A stretch of 64,000 nt of DNA from Desmonostoc muscorum LEGE 12446 (GTDB lineage: Bacteria > Cyanobacteriota > Cyanobacteriia > Cyanobacteriales > Nostocaceae): assembly GCF_015207005.2 (NCBI RefSeq), contig NZ_JADEXS020000001.1, forward strand, positions 2,542,001-2,606,000, given 5' to 3'. Of this stretch, positions 28,601-38,400 are shown one piece after another. The stretch's first letter is position 1. Every line of letters begins with the position of its first letter. Made by a program: the position numbers and the translations under genes. The notes beneath the pieces were generated by a model, which was given only the letters and a program-made list of their open reading frames with translations, made no database searches and was not told the origin of the DNA.

Positions 28601-29875
28601 TTTGTAATGCTGGATTCTCTGCCGCTAACAGTTAATGGCAAAGTAGATCGTTATGTGCTAACAGCACTCAACACTCCAACTAGCCACTTAATAGATAAAG
28701 CATTTATCGCTCCTCGGACTCCAACCGAGTCAACCTTAGCAAAAATTTGGGCTGAAGTGCTTAATATTGAGCATGTGGGTATTTACGATAACTTCTTTGA
28801 CTTGGGAGGAGATTCGCTGTTAACTGTACACCTGATGAAGCAGATACACAAGCATTTTGAGCGCGAATTGCCGCTATCTAGCTTATTTTTAAATCCGACA
28901 ATTGAAAGTTTAGCAACTGCTCTATCCTCAAAAGCAGATTCTCTTCCCTGGTCGCCCTTAGTTCCGATTCAACCTGCTGGTTCAAGCCCACCTTTTTTCT
29001 GCATACATCCGATTTTTGGTGTTGTTTTTCCTTATTACGAATTAGCTACTAATTTGGGAAAAAATCAACCATTTTATGGGCTACAACCTATTGGACTTGA
29101 TGGGAAAACTGCTCCATTAACTCACATTGAGGATATGGCTGCTCACTACATTGAAGCATTGCGTAGAGTTCAGCCTAAAGGCCCTTATTTTTTAGGCGGT
29201 TGGTCTTTTGGAGGTTGGGTTGCTTTTGAAATGGCTCAACAACTCCAAAAGTCTGGGGAAGAAGTAGTTTTACTCGCTGTGCTTGACACTTTAGCACCAA
29301 TTCCAGGCAATATACCTTCTTTGGGTAATGGTTTCAAGTTTATGCTGACGACAGTGGCGCGATATATATGGCCCTTTTTCCTCGATTATTTTTATCTAAT
29401 CATCGCGATCACTAAGAATCGAATTAATAGTTTAACTTCTCGGTTGACTAATTTTAATAAAATTGTGCAAAACTCCTTTTGGGAGTCGCTAACGCGATCG
29501 CTTCAAACAAATCTCTTCTCTCACTTCATCCTAAAAGAGGATGCCCCAGTTAACGTTATACCTGAAAAATCCAAGTTAAGACTTTTAAGCGAGTTAGCAA
29601 TTCGTCCAATGCTTCATGTTTTTTATGCCAATAGCCAAGCAGTTCTTAACTACGTTCCGCAAGCTTACTCTAAACGAATTCATCTTTTCAGAACAAAGGT
29701 TCAATCAAGCATTGCCAAGGAAGATCCGAGTCTGGGTTGGGATCAGCTAACTGTAGGAGGAACAGAAATTCATCATATTCCTGGCAATCACCTAACTATG
29801 CTGAGAAAACCACATATCCCAATTCTCGCCGCACAGCTAAGAGCTTGTATTGAGAAAGCACAGAATTTAAAATAA
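25652..29875 (+). CDS. NRPS1: C-A-PCP-TE module
   Basis: A 1407-residue peptide synthetase. Condensation domain (about 22-470) with SFAQQRLWFLDQL and HHIVADGWS; adenylation domain (about 495-1010) with YTSGSTGKPKG, NAYGPTEATVW and YKTGDLARY; carrier FFDLGGDSLLTVH (Ser about 1054); thioesterase (about 1115-1400) with GWSFGGW (Ser about 1183) and a C-terminal GNHLTML His. The specificity residues read D-A-F-T-I-A-A-V-W-K, closest to Phe/Tyr-type codes; exact substrate uncertain. The TE makes it the terminating module although it is the first gene. Two dispersed repeats are translated within the A domain (about 27201-27245 and 27504-27546), in loops absent from NRPS2 and NRPS3. Eight bases separate it from NRPS2. 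Confidence 0.92.
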   Translation: MSQYIYSSLTDDEELNFSEEAEVFVFPTSFAQQRLWFLDQLAPGNPFYNVSTVLHLTGSVNFTALKQTFNEIVRRHETLRTRFVMVEQQPVQAISPSLTIPLPLIDLRNFDSPERDTRVQQIVTQEAQHPFNLTTGPLLRVKLLQLDEAEYLFLLNLHHIVADGWSIGVLIKELGVLYKALAGDKRCLTTSYSVSTLLPELPIQYADFAQWQREWLQGVAANGTSPLQSQLVYWQKQLNGISVLNLPTDRLRPAVPSYRGAKQFLELPHSLTQALEALSSQEGVTLFMTMLAAFQTLLYRYTQQEDIAVGSPIANRNRSELEGLIGFFVNSLVLRTDFSGKATFRELLNRVREITLEAYSHQDLPFEKLVEELHPERDLSYHPFFQVVFSLQNTPIETLELSGLTLSLFEFDSKTAKLDLEFHLWQDLESLKGQMVYSTDLFDDKTITRMLGHFQTLLESIVANPEQLISDLSLLTEEERQELLIDWNDTKRDDPENKCFHKLFEAQVEKTPDAIALNTRSAMSATGYAYALVFDDEQLSYKELNIRSNQLAHYLKKLGVVPNVLVGICVERSPEAIVALLGILKAGGAYLPLDPSLPQERLNFILEDAQVSILLTHCSLAPLFKGGWGDLLSIVYIDKDWATITQNSQENPTSCVTFDNLAYVIYTSGSTGKPKGVLLQHRGLSNLAASQIEVFNIQPINRILQFASLSFDASIFEIVMALQTGATLYLANKESLLPGQPLLKLLREKAITHVTLPPAVLAVLPTESLPALQTIICAGESCTDDIVKRWWNSQRRFFNAYGPTEATVWSTVAEISTMSEKPPIGRPIANTQIYILDKYLQPLPIGIIGELYISGEGLAQGYLNHPELTIEKFIPNPFSDKKGARLYKTGDLARYRPDGNIEFLGRIDNQVKIRGFRVELSEIETVLSQHQSVQKVVVIVKKNVFADKYLVAYIVPNIETQNFSSLLRKFLKEKLPEYMIPKAFVMLDSLPLTVNGKVDRYVLTALNTPTSHLIDKAFIAPRTPTESTLAKIWAEVLNIEHVGIYDNFFDLGGDSLLTVHLMKQIHKHFERELPLSSLFLNPTIESLATALSSKADSLPWSPLVPIQPAGSSPPFFCIHPIFGVVFPYYELATNLGKNQPFYGLQPIGLDGKTAPLTHIEDMAAHYIEALRRVQPKGPYFLGGWSFGGWVAFEMAQQLQKSGEEVVLLAVLDTLAPIPGNIPSLGNGFKFMLTTVARYIWPFFLDYFYLIIAITKNRINSLTSRLTNFNKIVQNSFWESLTRSLQTNLFSHFILKEDAPVNVIPEKSKLRLLSELAIRPMLHVFYANSQAVLNYVPQAYSKRIHLFRTKVQSSIAKEDPSLGWDQLTVGGTEIHHIPGNHLTMLRKPHIPILAAQLRACIEKAQNLK

Positions 29876-29883
29876 GGATCAAT

Positions 29884-32496
29884 ATGTCTTCTGAAGAAGT
29901 CTTCGTTTTTCCAGCATCTTTTGCTCAACAACGGCTATGGTTTCTCGATCAGTTGATCCCCGACAATAGTATCTACAATGTGCCGACAGTAATTCGTTTG
30001 ACAGGTTCGCTGAAATTAACCGCACTAGAAGAGGCTTTTAACGAAATCGTGCGTCGCCACGAAACCTTACGCACAACTTTTATTGTGTCGGATGGGCAAC
30101 CCCTACAGGCTATTGCACCCAGCTTAACAATACCTCTTTCTGTATTAGACCTCCAGCAATTGCCAGATGATGAACAAGAGGTTAAAGCAAAGTGCATTAT
30201 TACCGCAGAGATAGAACATCCCTTCGATTTATCCTCCGGGCCATTGCTGCAAGTAATACTCCTCGTCCTTTCTGAGACAGAACATATTCTATTACTGAAT
30301 ATGCACCACATTATCTGCGACGATTGGTCTATGGGGGTACTGATTCGGGAACTGGGAACGCTGTACGCAGCTTTTGCACAAAACCAGCCTTCTCCTTTAT
30401 TAGAACTGCCTCTTCAGTACGCCGATTTTGCTCACTGGCAGCGCGAGTGGCTCCAAGGAGAAGTACTTCAAACCCAGTTAGCTTACTGGCGGGAGCAATT
30501 AAACGATATTTCCATACTGCATTTGCCTACTGACAAACCAAGGCCAGCTATACAAAGCTATCAAGGAGCAACCCAATTTCTAGAGTTACCGCTCAAGCTA
30601 ATTGATGCACTAGAAAAGCTGTCACAGCAAGAAAGTGCAACATTATTTATGACGTTGCTGGCAGCATTTCAAACATTACTTTATCGCTATACACACCAAG
30701 AAGATATCGCGGTAGGTTCGCCAATTGCTAACCGGAATCGCAGCGAAATTGAAGGAATAATTGGTTTTTTTGTCAATAGTTTGGTGCTACGTAGCAACTT
30801 ATCTGGAAATCCCTCTTTTCGGGAACTACTAGGCAGAGTCCGGGAAGTAACGTTAGGAGCATACAGCCACCAAGATTTGCCATTTGAAAAGTTAGTTGAA
30901 GAGCTACATCCAGAGCGTAACTTGAGCTATCATCCGCTATTTAAAGTAGTATTTGGTTTTCAGAATGCGCCAATGTCAGCGCTAGAACTGCCTGGATTAA
31001 TACCTAGCTTCATGAATATTGACTTGAAAAAAACACGTTTTGATTTGGAACTGCATTTGTGGAAGTGTTCTGAGGATTTTAGGAGCTTATGGGGCGGAAA
31101 TTGGGAGTATTCTGAAGGTTTTCGAGGCGTAATGGTTTACAACACAGATTTATTTGATAAAGCTACTATTAGCCGGATGGTGGAACATTTTAAAACTCTG
31201 TTGTCAGCTATTGTTGCAAATCCAGAAGAACGAATTGCAAATTTACCGTTATTAAGTGAAACAGAGTTACATCAGGTATTGGTGAAATGGAATAACACCC
31301 AAGCAGATTATCCTCAATATAAGTGTATCCATCAATTGTTTGAAGAAAAGGTACAGCAGTATCCTGATTCTATAGCAGTAAACTTTGCTAACGAGCAACT
31401 GACTTATCAAGAGTTGAATACTCGCAGCAATAAACTAGCACACCACTTACAAAAAATCGGAGTATCTTCAGAAGTTTTAGTCGGCATTTGTATCTCACAG
31501 TCTATAGAAATAATAATCGGGTTATTGGGAATTCTTAAAGCAGGGGGAGCGTATGTTCCATTAGACTCCAGTTATCCTCAAGAGCGTCTAAATTTTATGC
31601 TTGAAGATGCACAAGTTTCAGTGTTGCTAACACAAGAAAACTTGCTCAAGTATTTTGAAGGTTTCTCAAATCCAATTATTTCTATAGATAAAGACTGGAA
31701 AATTATTACGCAAGAAAAGGAAGACAATATTAAAAGCGATTTAAATAGTGATAGTTTAGCCTATATTATTTACACCTCTGGTTCTACAGGAAAACCCAAG
31801 GGAGTTGCTGTACCTCACAAAGCTGTAAATCGGTTAGTGTGCAATACTAACTATATAAAATTGTTACCATCTGATAAAGTCGCCCAAGCCTCAAACGCTT
31901 CTTTTGATGCTGCTACATTCGAGATTTGGGGAGCGCTACTTAACGGCGCTCAACTTGTAGGAATTAGTAAAGATGTAACCCTTTCGCCTCATGAATTGGC
32001 ACTACAATTACGAGAAAAAGATATCAACATTATATTTTTGACTACCGCCTTACTTCAACAGATTGTTAGAGATGTTCCGCAAGCTTTTGCGACCTTGAAA
32101 TATTTACTGTTTGGTGGTGAAACCGTTGATAAGAGATGGATTAAAAAAATTCTTCAATCTGGTGCGCCAAAACACTTAATTCATGTTTATGGGCCTACAG
32201 AAAATACAACATTTTCCTCTTATTACTGCGTAGAAGAGTTACCATCGTCCACATCTTTACCTATTGGTATTCCGATTACAAATACGCAGATTTATATATT
32301 AGATACCTATTTACAACTAGTGCCTATTGGCGTTACTGGCGAATTATATATCGGTGGGAAGGGGCTAGCGCGAGAATATCTCAATCGCCCTGAACTTACT
32401 ACTAAACACTTTATTTCTCATCCTTTTAGCAATAATCCCCAAACACGGCTTTATAGAACCCATTTGACATCTAAGAAGGTGCTGCAAGCCTCTTAA
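29884..32496 (+). CDS. NRPS2, 5' part: C-A module broken by an IS5-family element
   Basis: The 5' fragment gives 870 residues, the last 13 or so read from the insertion sequence. It begins EEVFVFPASFAQQRLWFLDQ, almost identical to NRPS1, implying duplication. Condensation motif is HHIICDDWSMG, with Asp where HHxxxDG has Gly. The A domain carries YTSGSTGKPKG near 629 and YGPTENTTF; specificity residues read D-A-F-F-L-G-V-T-F-K, an Ile-type code. Homology stops in core motif A7 after CGG CTT TAT (R-L-Y), where the element at 32456 starts. Joined to the 3' part at 33392 minus one TATA copy, the gene would encode 1090 residues as C-A-PCP. As it stands it lacks the C-terminal A subdomain and carrier, so it should be inactive. 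Confidence 0.92.
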   Translation: MSSEEVFVFPASFAQQRLWFLDQLIPDNSIYNVPTVIRLTGSLKLTALEEAFNEIVRRHETLRTTFIVSDGQPLQAIAPSLTIPLSVLDLQQLPDDEQEVKAKCIITAEIEHPFDLSSGPLLQVILLVLSETEHILLLNMHHIICDDWSMGVLIRELGTLYAAFAQNQPSPLLELPLQYADFAHWQREWLQGEVLQTQLAYWREQLNDISILHLPTDKPRPAIQSYQGATQFLELPLKLIDALEKLSQQESATLFMTLLAAFQTLLYRYTHQEDIAVGSPIANRNRSEIEGIIGFFVNSLVLRSNLSGNPSFRELLGRVREVTLGAYSHQDLPFEKLVEELHPERNLSYHPLFKVVFGFQNAPMSALELPGLIPSFMNIDLKKTRFDLELHLWKCSEDFRSLWGGNWEYSEGFRGVMVYNTDLFDKATISRMVEHFKTLLSAIVANPEERIANLPLLSETELHQVLVKWNNTQADYPQYKCIHQLFEEKVQQYPDSIAVNFANEQLTYQELNTRSNKLAHHLQKIGVSSEVLVGICISQSIEIIIGLLGILKAGGAYVPLDSSYPQERLNFMLEDAQVSVLLTQENLLKYFEGFSNPIISIDKDWKIITQEKEDNIKSDLNSDSLAYIIYTSGSTGKPKGVAVPHKAVNRLVCNTNYIKLLPSDKVAQASNASFDAATFEIWGALLNGAQLVGISKDVTLSPHELALQLREKDINIIFLTTALLQQIVRDVPQAFATLKYLLFGGETVDKRWIKKILQSGAPKHLIHVYGPTENTTFSSYYCVEELPSSTSLPIGIPITNTQIYILDTYLQLVPIGVTGELYIGGKGLAREYLNRPELTTKHFISHPFSNNPQTRLYRTHLTSKKVLQAS

Positions 32497-33391
32497 TCAT
32501 TAGCCTGATGAAGCAGATATTGAGTTTGGCAGTGGCACTAACCAGGGTTCGTTCAAAGTTCTTAACCAGAATTTTACAGCGCTCCATCCAAGCATTGGAG
32601 CGTTCGATCACCCATCTAGCTATTGCCGGAACAAATCCAGATTTTCCTTGTGCCGCTTTCTCTTGTTTTGAGGGTTTCGTAGAAAGTTGAAACTGAATTT
32701 TGGTCATGATCTCTGGGTAAATTCGCTCTAACTCCTGAGTCAAATATTCTGGGTGATACCCATGATCTAGCAGGATAGTAATCTTGGGAATATCGATAGG
32801 TTTTGACTTGAAGTAGTCGATGTTGAGAGTAAACATCTCAATTAATCCGGCATCATCCGAGACATTGGCGCGAGTACAGAGCGTAAAAAAGGGAAACCCA
32901 AGGGTGTCAATAGCCAAATGCCTTTTAATACCGTTGGTGGCTTTGTAGAAGCAAAAACCTTTCGACTCCACACTGGCGTTGCAGGTATTTTTCACTGCTT
33001 GGGAGTCAATGATGATCAATGTCGTCCAGTGCGGTTTTTTTTTTACCTGTTCACGCACTTGTCCATGTAAGACACTCATCAGTTCCTCAAATACCCCGGC
33101 TGCTCGCCACTGTTTGTAGTGCCAATATACAGTGGAATAAGGGGGGAGGTCTTTAGGTAAGTCTTGCCAATTGCATCCATTTTTTAGTTGATAGAGAATT
33201 CCATTGAAGATATCTCGCTTTGGCCAGTTGGTCGGTCGAGTCTGCTTCTTAGTCGGTAATATCTCTTGCAATAAGGGTTCAAAAATTTCCCATTCTGCAT
33301 CAGTGAGGTTGCTGGAATACGCCATTAGTATTGGATTTTAGATGCTGAGGAGTACCTTAATTCAAAACCTCACAAGATGTCAAATGGGTTC
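32456..33391 (-). mobile_element. IS5-family insertion sequence, complete, 936 bp
   Basis: The ends are perfect 17-bp inverted repeats, GAACCCATTTGACATCT at 32456 and its complement ending at 33391. The flanks carry a TATA direct repeat (32452-32455 and 33392-33395). Removing the element and one TATA rejoins the NRPS reading frame. It contains one intact transposase gene on the minus strand, so it may still be active. Confidence 0.95.
32471..33325 (-). CDS. IS5-family transposase
   Basis: A 284-residue DDE transposase. The N-terminal SNLTDAEWEIFEPLL followed by NGILYQLKNGCNWQDLP is the DUF4096 region of IS5-type enzymes. The catalytic residues appear as Asp in TLIIIDSQAVKN, Asp in ITILLDHGYHPE and Glu in the WVIERSNAWMER segment (the Y(2)R(3)E(6)K-like motif). 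It fills almost the whole element: the start lies 66 bp from the right end and the stop 15 bp from the left. No frameshift is needed for expression. It is antisense to the NRPS gene it interrupts. Confidence 0.92.
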   Translation of the reverse strand: MAYSSNLTDAEWEIFEPLLQEILPTKKQTRPTNWPKRDIFNGILYQLKNGCNWQDLPKDLPPYSTVYWHYKQWRAAGVFEELMSVLHGQVREQVKKKPHWTTLIIIDSQAVKNTCNASVESKGFCFYKATNGIKRHLAIDTLGFPFFTLCTRANVSDDAGLIEMFTLNIDYFKSKPIDIPKITILLDHGYHPEYLTQELERIYPEIMTKIQFQLSTKPSKQEKAAQGKSGFVPAIARWVIERSNAWMERCKILVKNFERTLVSATAKLNICFIRLMIKRLAAPS

Positions 33392-34096
33392 TATAAAACG
33401 GGTGATTTAGCTCGTTATTTACCAGATGGCAATATTGAATTTTTAGGTCGCATTGACAATCAAGTAAAGATCCGTGGCTTCCGCATTGAGTTGTCAGAAA
33501 TTGAAGCGGTGTTGAATCAATATCCAGCAGTGAGAGAAACTGTTGTCATTGTTGGTGAGGATGTACCTGATGATAAGTACTTGATAGCTTATGTTGTTCC
33601 AAATCAGGAACAGATACCGATGCAAGAGGTGCAAAGCTTTGCATCTTTACTTCGCCAATTACTGAAAGAAAAGTTACCAGAATACATGATGCCAAGAGCT
33701 TATGTGATCCTGGAATCTCTACCTTTAACACCTAATGGCAAAGTGGATCGGCGTGCTTTACCCATGCCTGATACAATTTCTTTCAATAATCAAGATTATG
33801 TGGCACCGCGATCGCAAGTTGAAGAGTTACTTGCCCAAATTTGGGCTAAAGTCTTGGGAAAAGAGCAAGTAGGTATCCACGACAATTTCTTTGAATTAGG
33901 TGGTCATTCTCTCTTGGCGACTCAGTTAATTTCTCGAATCCGCGATACTTTTCAAATAGATGTACCTGTACGCAATTTGTTTGCAGCACCAACTGTTGCA
34001 CAACTTACTAAATACATTGAAACAACTTTTTGGGCGGCAAAAAGTTTAGATAAAGTTGGAACTACGGGTCAGGAGCGAGAAGAGGTAGAATTTTAA
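33377..34096 (+). CDS. NRPS2, 3' part: end of A domain plus carrier protein
   Basis: Reading resumes with YKTGDLARYLPDGNIEFLGR (A7-A8), then PEYMMPRAYVILESLPLTPN and NGKVDRRAL with the A10 Lys, and a carrier domain with FFELGGHSLLATQL. There is no C-terminal condensation, epimerase or thioesterase domain. The ATG at 33377 and its first five codons come from the inserted element; the native sequence starts at 33392. An independent protein from this start would have no partner fold for its A fragment. Its stop overlaps the convergent hydrolase gene by four bases. Confidence 0.9.
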   Translation: MSNGFYKTGDLARYLPDGNIEFLGRIDNQVKIRGFRIELSEIEAVLNQYPAVRETVVIVGEDVPDDKYLIAYVVPNQEQIPMQEVQSFASLLRQLLKEKLPEYMMPRAYVILESLPLTPNGKVDRRALPMPDTISFNNQDYVAPRSQVEELLAQIWAKVLGKEQVGIHDNFFELGGHSLLATQLISRIRDTFQIDVPVRNLFAAPTVAQLTKYIETTFWAAKSLDKVGTTGQEREEVEF

Positions 34097-35220
34097 GGAT
34101 AAACACTTGAGTTTGAGCAGTCGGCACAAAACGCGCTAACCGCTTCGGAAAACTGCTGGTTTTGCTCCATTAATGCCATGTGTCCGCCTGGGTTAATGGT
34201 AACTCGTTGAGAGTTCTGCAATTCAGCTTTCATGCGATCGCTCGCCACAGGTTTAGTTGCTATATCTAAACCGCCGCAAACAACCAACACAGGAACCTTA
34301 ATAGTCGCAAGTGTGTCTGTTTCATCAAAGTTGAACATTGCCAGTGTGCCACGAGCCAGAACACCAGGCGAACCCAATGCTGATAAGAAACCTGCAAAAT
34401 TTAGTTGACCCCGTGTTTCAGTACCCGTAAATCCAGACAGTTCTACGGTAATGTACAGCGAACCATTCAAATACGAAAGCCAAGTCATCAACCAAAAAAT
34501 TGGCCACAGCACAGTAGTTAGGTACAGCACAGGTTCAAGTATTGGCTTTTGTAATTTACGTACCAAATTACTAAATATACAGGTTTTAACCGGATTGGTG
34601 TAAGTAGTATCCACAAGAATTAAGCCAGCCACCCGACTCCCTAATTGCTCTGGAAACAGCCTACAAAATGTGAGGTTAATCATCCCGCCCATGCTGTGTC
34701 CTATCAAAATAACAGGTTTATCCCCTGCTATGGCGATAACAGCTTCTAAGTCACGGGCATATTTTTCTATAGAGTGGTCGTTATTTTTCGGTTTTGAGGA
34801 TTTTCCTAACCCTGGTAGATCCCAGACAATTACTCGGAAGCGATCGCTCAGTTGTCGTTTGGCATAATACCATACAGTACTATTTGGCCCCCAACCGTGT
34901 GACAAAATAATCGGTTGACCATCTTCAGGGCCAAAAAACTCTACTTGCAGTACACTACCATCCGGTCGTGGCAAACGCTGCACAGTTTTGCTACGGATAA
35001 ACTTAGGTTCATCGGCTCCAGGACGGCGCAGCATTGGCAAACTGATAAAACGACCGCCAAAAGTCCACAGAACCATTACTAGCCCAGCCACTAAGTAAAA
35101 TGTTCCTACAAGTTCTCCTTCGTACCACTCATAGAGAATGTAGCCCCCCCCGCCAATTACCGCAATCGACAGCAGTTGAACCAGCCATATAAGCAGAAAA
35201 TTATGAGGCATGAATATCAT
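34093..35220 (-). CDS. Membrane-anchored alpha/beta hydrolase
   Basis: A 375-residue protein. Two N-terminal hydrophobic helices (about residues 6-28 and 37-55) are followed by an alpha/beta-hydrolase fold: oxyanion segment LSHGWGPNS, nucleophile elbow VILIGHSMGGMINL (Ser about 176), acid VVCGGLDIATKP and His in NPGGHMALME. It is inserted between NRPS2 and NRPS3 on the opposite strand. The membrane anchor argues against a type II thioesterase that edits carriers in the cytoplasm; a lipid or ester hydrolase is more likely. Whether it belongs to the peptide pathway is unknown. Confidence 0.8.
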   Translation of the reverse strand: MIFMPHNFLLIWLVQLLSIAVIGGGGYILYEWYEGELVGTFYLVAGLVMVLWTFGGRFISLPMLRRPGADEPKFIRSKTVQRLPRPDGSVLQVEFFGPEDGQPIILSHGWGPNSTVWYYAKRQLSDRFRVIVWDLPGLGKSSKPKNNDHSIEKYARDLEAVIAIAGDKPVILIGHSMGGMINLTFCRLFPEQLGSRVAGLILVDTTYTNPVKTCIFSNLVRKLQKPILEPVLYLTTVLWPIFWLMTWLSYLNGSLYITVELSGFTGTETRGQLNFAGFLSALGSPGVLARGTLAMFNFDETDTLATIKVPVLVVCGGLDIATKPVASDRMKAELQNSQRVTINPGGHMALMEQNQQFSEAVSAFCADCSNSSVYP

Positions 35221-35488
35221 GAGCCTAAACCTTGCGATACCTTGTTCACTGCGTTGTCTTTTAGCTTCATACCATAGTTATAATCATCCAAGTTTCATTC
35301 CCAGGAATGATTTATCCAGTCTTAGAAGTATGATAAAAATGCTGGGTTAGCTAATAAGCAGTGCAGCTTGGCAAAAATAACTATCCAGTTAAAACAATGT
35401 TAAAAGGCTTATGACACAATCAATATTCCTATAGCATAGCTGCCTACTAACTTCTAATAAATAATAATACTTGCGAAGGGGTTTAATT
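35221..35488 (+). promoter_or_regulatory. Leader and ribosome binding site of NRPS3
   Basis: A 268-bp spacer between the divergent hydrolase and NRPS3. Its end GAAGGGGTTTAATTTTG places an AAGGGG Shine-Dalgarno seven bases before TTG 35489 and decides that start over the TTG at 35471, which lies upstream of the Shine-Dalgarno. No clear promoter hexamers were identified. Confidence 0.55.
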
Positions 35489-38400
35489 TTGAATACGGTT
35501 GAGTTTTTAACTTATCTTCGCAGCTTAGATATTCAAGTTTTTATTGATGGTGAAAAGTTTCGCTGCAACGCTCCTGATAAAATTCTTACACCAGAACTGC
35601 GTGCAGAAATTCAAGAGCGTAAAGCAGAAATTATTGAATTTTTAGAAGCATCTAATCGTACTAATAACCAGAGTTTTAGACCTCTGGCACCTATTTCGCG
35701 GTCAGGAAATCTTCCTCTCTCCTTTGCTCAACAACGTCTCTGGTTTCTTGATCAATTAATTCCTAATAATCCTTTCTATAACATTCCACTAGCACTACAT
35801 TTAACAGGTTCGCTGAAATTAGCCGCGCTAGAGCAAACTTTTAACGAAATCGTGCAACGACATGAAGCTTTACGCACCACTATTGTTGTACAGACAGGGC
35901 AACCAATTCAGGTAATTAATCCTACCCTGACAATACCTTTACCAATAATAGATTTACGGCAACTGCCACAAGCCGAACGAGAAATACAAGCACGACGACT
36001 CACTACACAAGAAGCCCAACGTCCTTTCAATTTATCAACTGATTCGTTGCTGCAAGTAAAACTGCTGTGGCTGGATGAGACAGAATACATCCTGTTGCTG
36101 ACTATGCACCACATTGTCTCCGATGGTTGGTCTATTGGGGTGCTGATTCAAGAGATAGCAGCATTCTACACAGCCTTTGCCAGCAATCAGCCTTCTCCTC
36201 TACCGAAACTTACAATCCAATATGCAGACTTTGCATACTGGCAACGCCAATGGTTGCAAGGAGAAGTATTAGAAAAGCAACTGAGTTACTGGCAAAAGCA
36301 ATTAGACGGCATTTCTATGCTAAACCTGCCAACCGATAGACCAAGACTAGCTGTTCAAACTTATCAGGGTGCAAGGCAACCTCTGCAATTATCAAAAAGT
36401 TTGAGCAAAGCACTTTTAGCTCTTGGGCAACAAGAAGGGATAACTTTATTTATAACCCTACTAGCAGCATTCCAAGTTTTACTTTACCGCTACACACAGC
36501 AAGAAGATATTGCTATCGGTTCTCCTATTGCCAATCGCAACCGTAGTGAAATTGAGGGATTAATTGGTTTTTTTGTCAATAGCTTAGTACTGCGTACCGA
36601 TCTATCAGGAAACCCAACTTTTCAGGAACTATTGAGTCGAGTTAAAGAGGTAGCTTTAGGGGCTTATGCTCATCAAGATTTACCTTTTGAAAAACTTGTA
36701 GAAGAACTGCATCCAGAGCGTAATTTGAATCAAAATCCGCTATTTCAAGTTGTTTTTGCGCTCCAAAATGCGCCAATGACAGCTTTAGAGTTACCTAGTT
36801 TAACTTTAAGTCCGCTACCTTTTGAAACAGAAACAACGCGCTTTGATTTGGAGTTCCACTTGTGGGAGCCAAATACTCAAAATGGGTTATGGGCAGATAG
36901 CACAGAAGGAATTAGTGGTTTTGTAATTTATAGCACTGATTTATTCGATGATGCTACGATCGCCAGGATGCTAGGACACTTCCAAATATTACTGGAGGGT
37001 ATAGTTGCAAATCCAGAAGACCAAATTGCACATTTACCACTTTTAAGCGAATCTGAGCTACATCAATTGTTAGTTGAATGGAACAATACCCAGGCAATTT
37101 ATCCTCAAGATAAGTGTATTCATCAGTTAATTGAGAGCGTAGCAGAGCAAAATGGTGAGGCAACTGCACTAGTATTTGACGATGAGCAACTTAGCTACAA
37201 AGAGTTAAATATACGCAGTAATAAACTTGCACATTATCTAAAAAAATTAGGAGTTAAAAGCGAAGTTTTAGTAGGACTCTGTGTAGAACGCTCTTTTAAT
37301 ATGGTAATCGGGATGTTGGGCATCTTGAAAGCAGGTGGAGCTTATGTACCTTTAGATCCAAGCTATCCATCTGAACGTTTAAACTTTATGCTTGAAGATG
37401 CTCAAGTCTCAGTTTTATTAACTCATGAGCGATGGCTTGAACGCCTGAAAAACTATAATTCGCAAATAATCTGTTTAGATAAAGATTGGGAGATTATTTC
37501 TCAAGAGATTGAAGATAATCTTACTAGTAAATTTACAGTAGAAAACCTTGCTTATGTCATTTATACCTCTGGCTCAACTGGAAAACCTAAAGGGGTTAAA
37601 ATTGAACATAGAGGATTGTTAAATTTAGTATTTTGGCATCAAAAAGCATTTGCAGTTTCACAGCTTGATCGAGCAACGCAGATTTCTGGAGTTGCCTTTG
37701 ACGCTTGCGGTTGGGAAATTTGGCCTTATCTGAGTACTGGGGCAAGCATTTATTTTGTAGATGATGAAACCAGGCGATCGCCTGAGTATCTCCGAGATTG
37801 GCTAGTATCAAAAGCGATAACAATTTGTTTCATACCAACACCTTTAGCAGAGAAAGTTTTATTATTAGATTTTCCTCAGAACGCAGTTTTACGAATATTG
37901 CTCACAGGTGGAGACAAACTAAATCAATATCCTTTAGCTTCTCACTCTTTTCAAGTATTTAATAATTATGGGCCAACGGAGAACACAGTTGTTACAACTT
38001 CTGGTCATATTTTTGTTAAGAATAAAGATAATTTAGCACCTGTAATTGGTTGTGCGATGCCTGCGGCGGGCGTAGCCATCGCCAATACAAAACTTTATAT
38101 ATTAGATAAACATTTACAACCAGTACCTATTGGCGTTCCGGGAGAGTTATACATAAGCGGTGATGGGTTAGCACGAGGTTATTTAAACCATCCTGAGTTA
38201 ACTGGTGAATCTTTCATTTATCATTCTTTTACTAATAAGTTAAAAGCGCGACTCTATAAAACAGGTGATTTAGTTCGCTATCAAGTAGATGGCAACATTG
38301 AATTTTTAGGTCGCCTCGACGAGCAGGTAAAAATTCGTGGCTATCGTATTGAATTGGCAGAAATTGAAGCGGTGCTGAGTCAGCATCCAGCAGTGCAGCA

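Noticed and set aside
34093..35220. The alpha/beta hydrolase as a type II thioesterase of the NRPS pathway
   Set aside because: It has two N-terminal membrane helices and lies on the opposite strand; the fold fits but the location in the cell does not.
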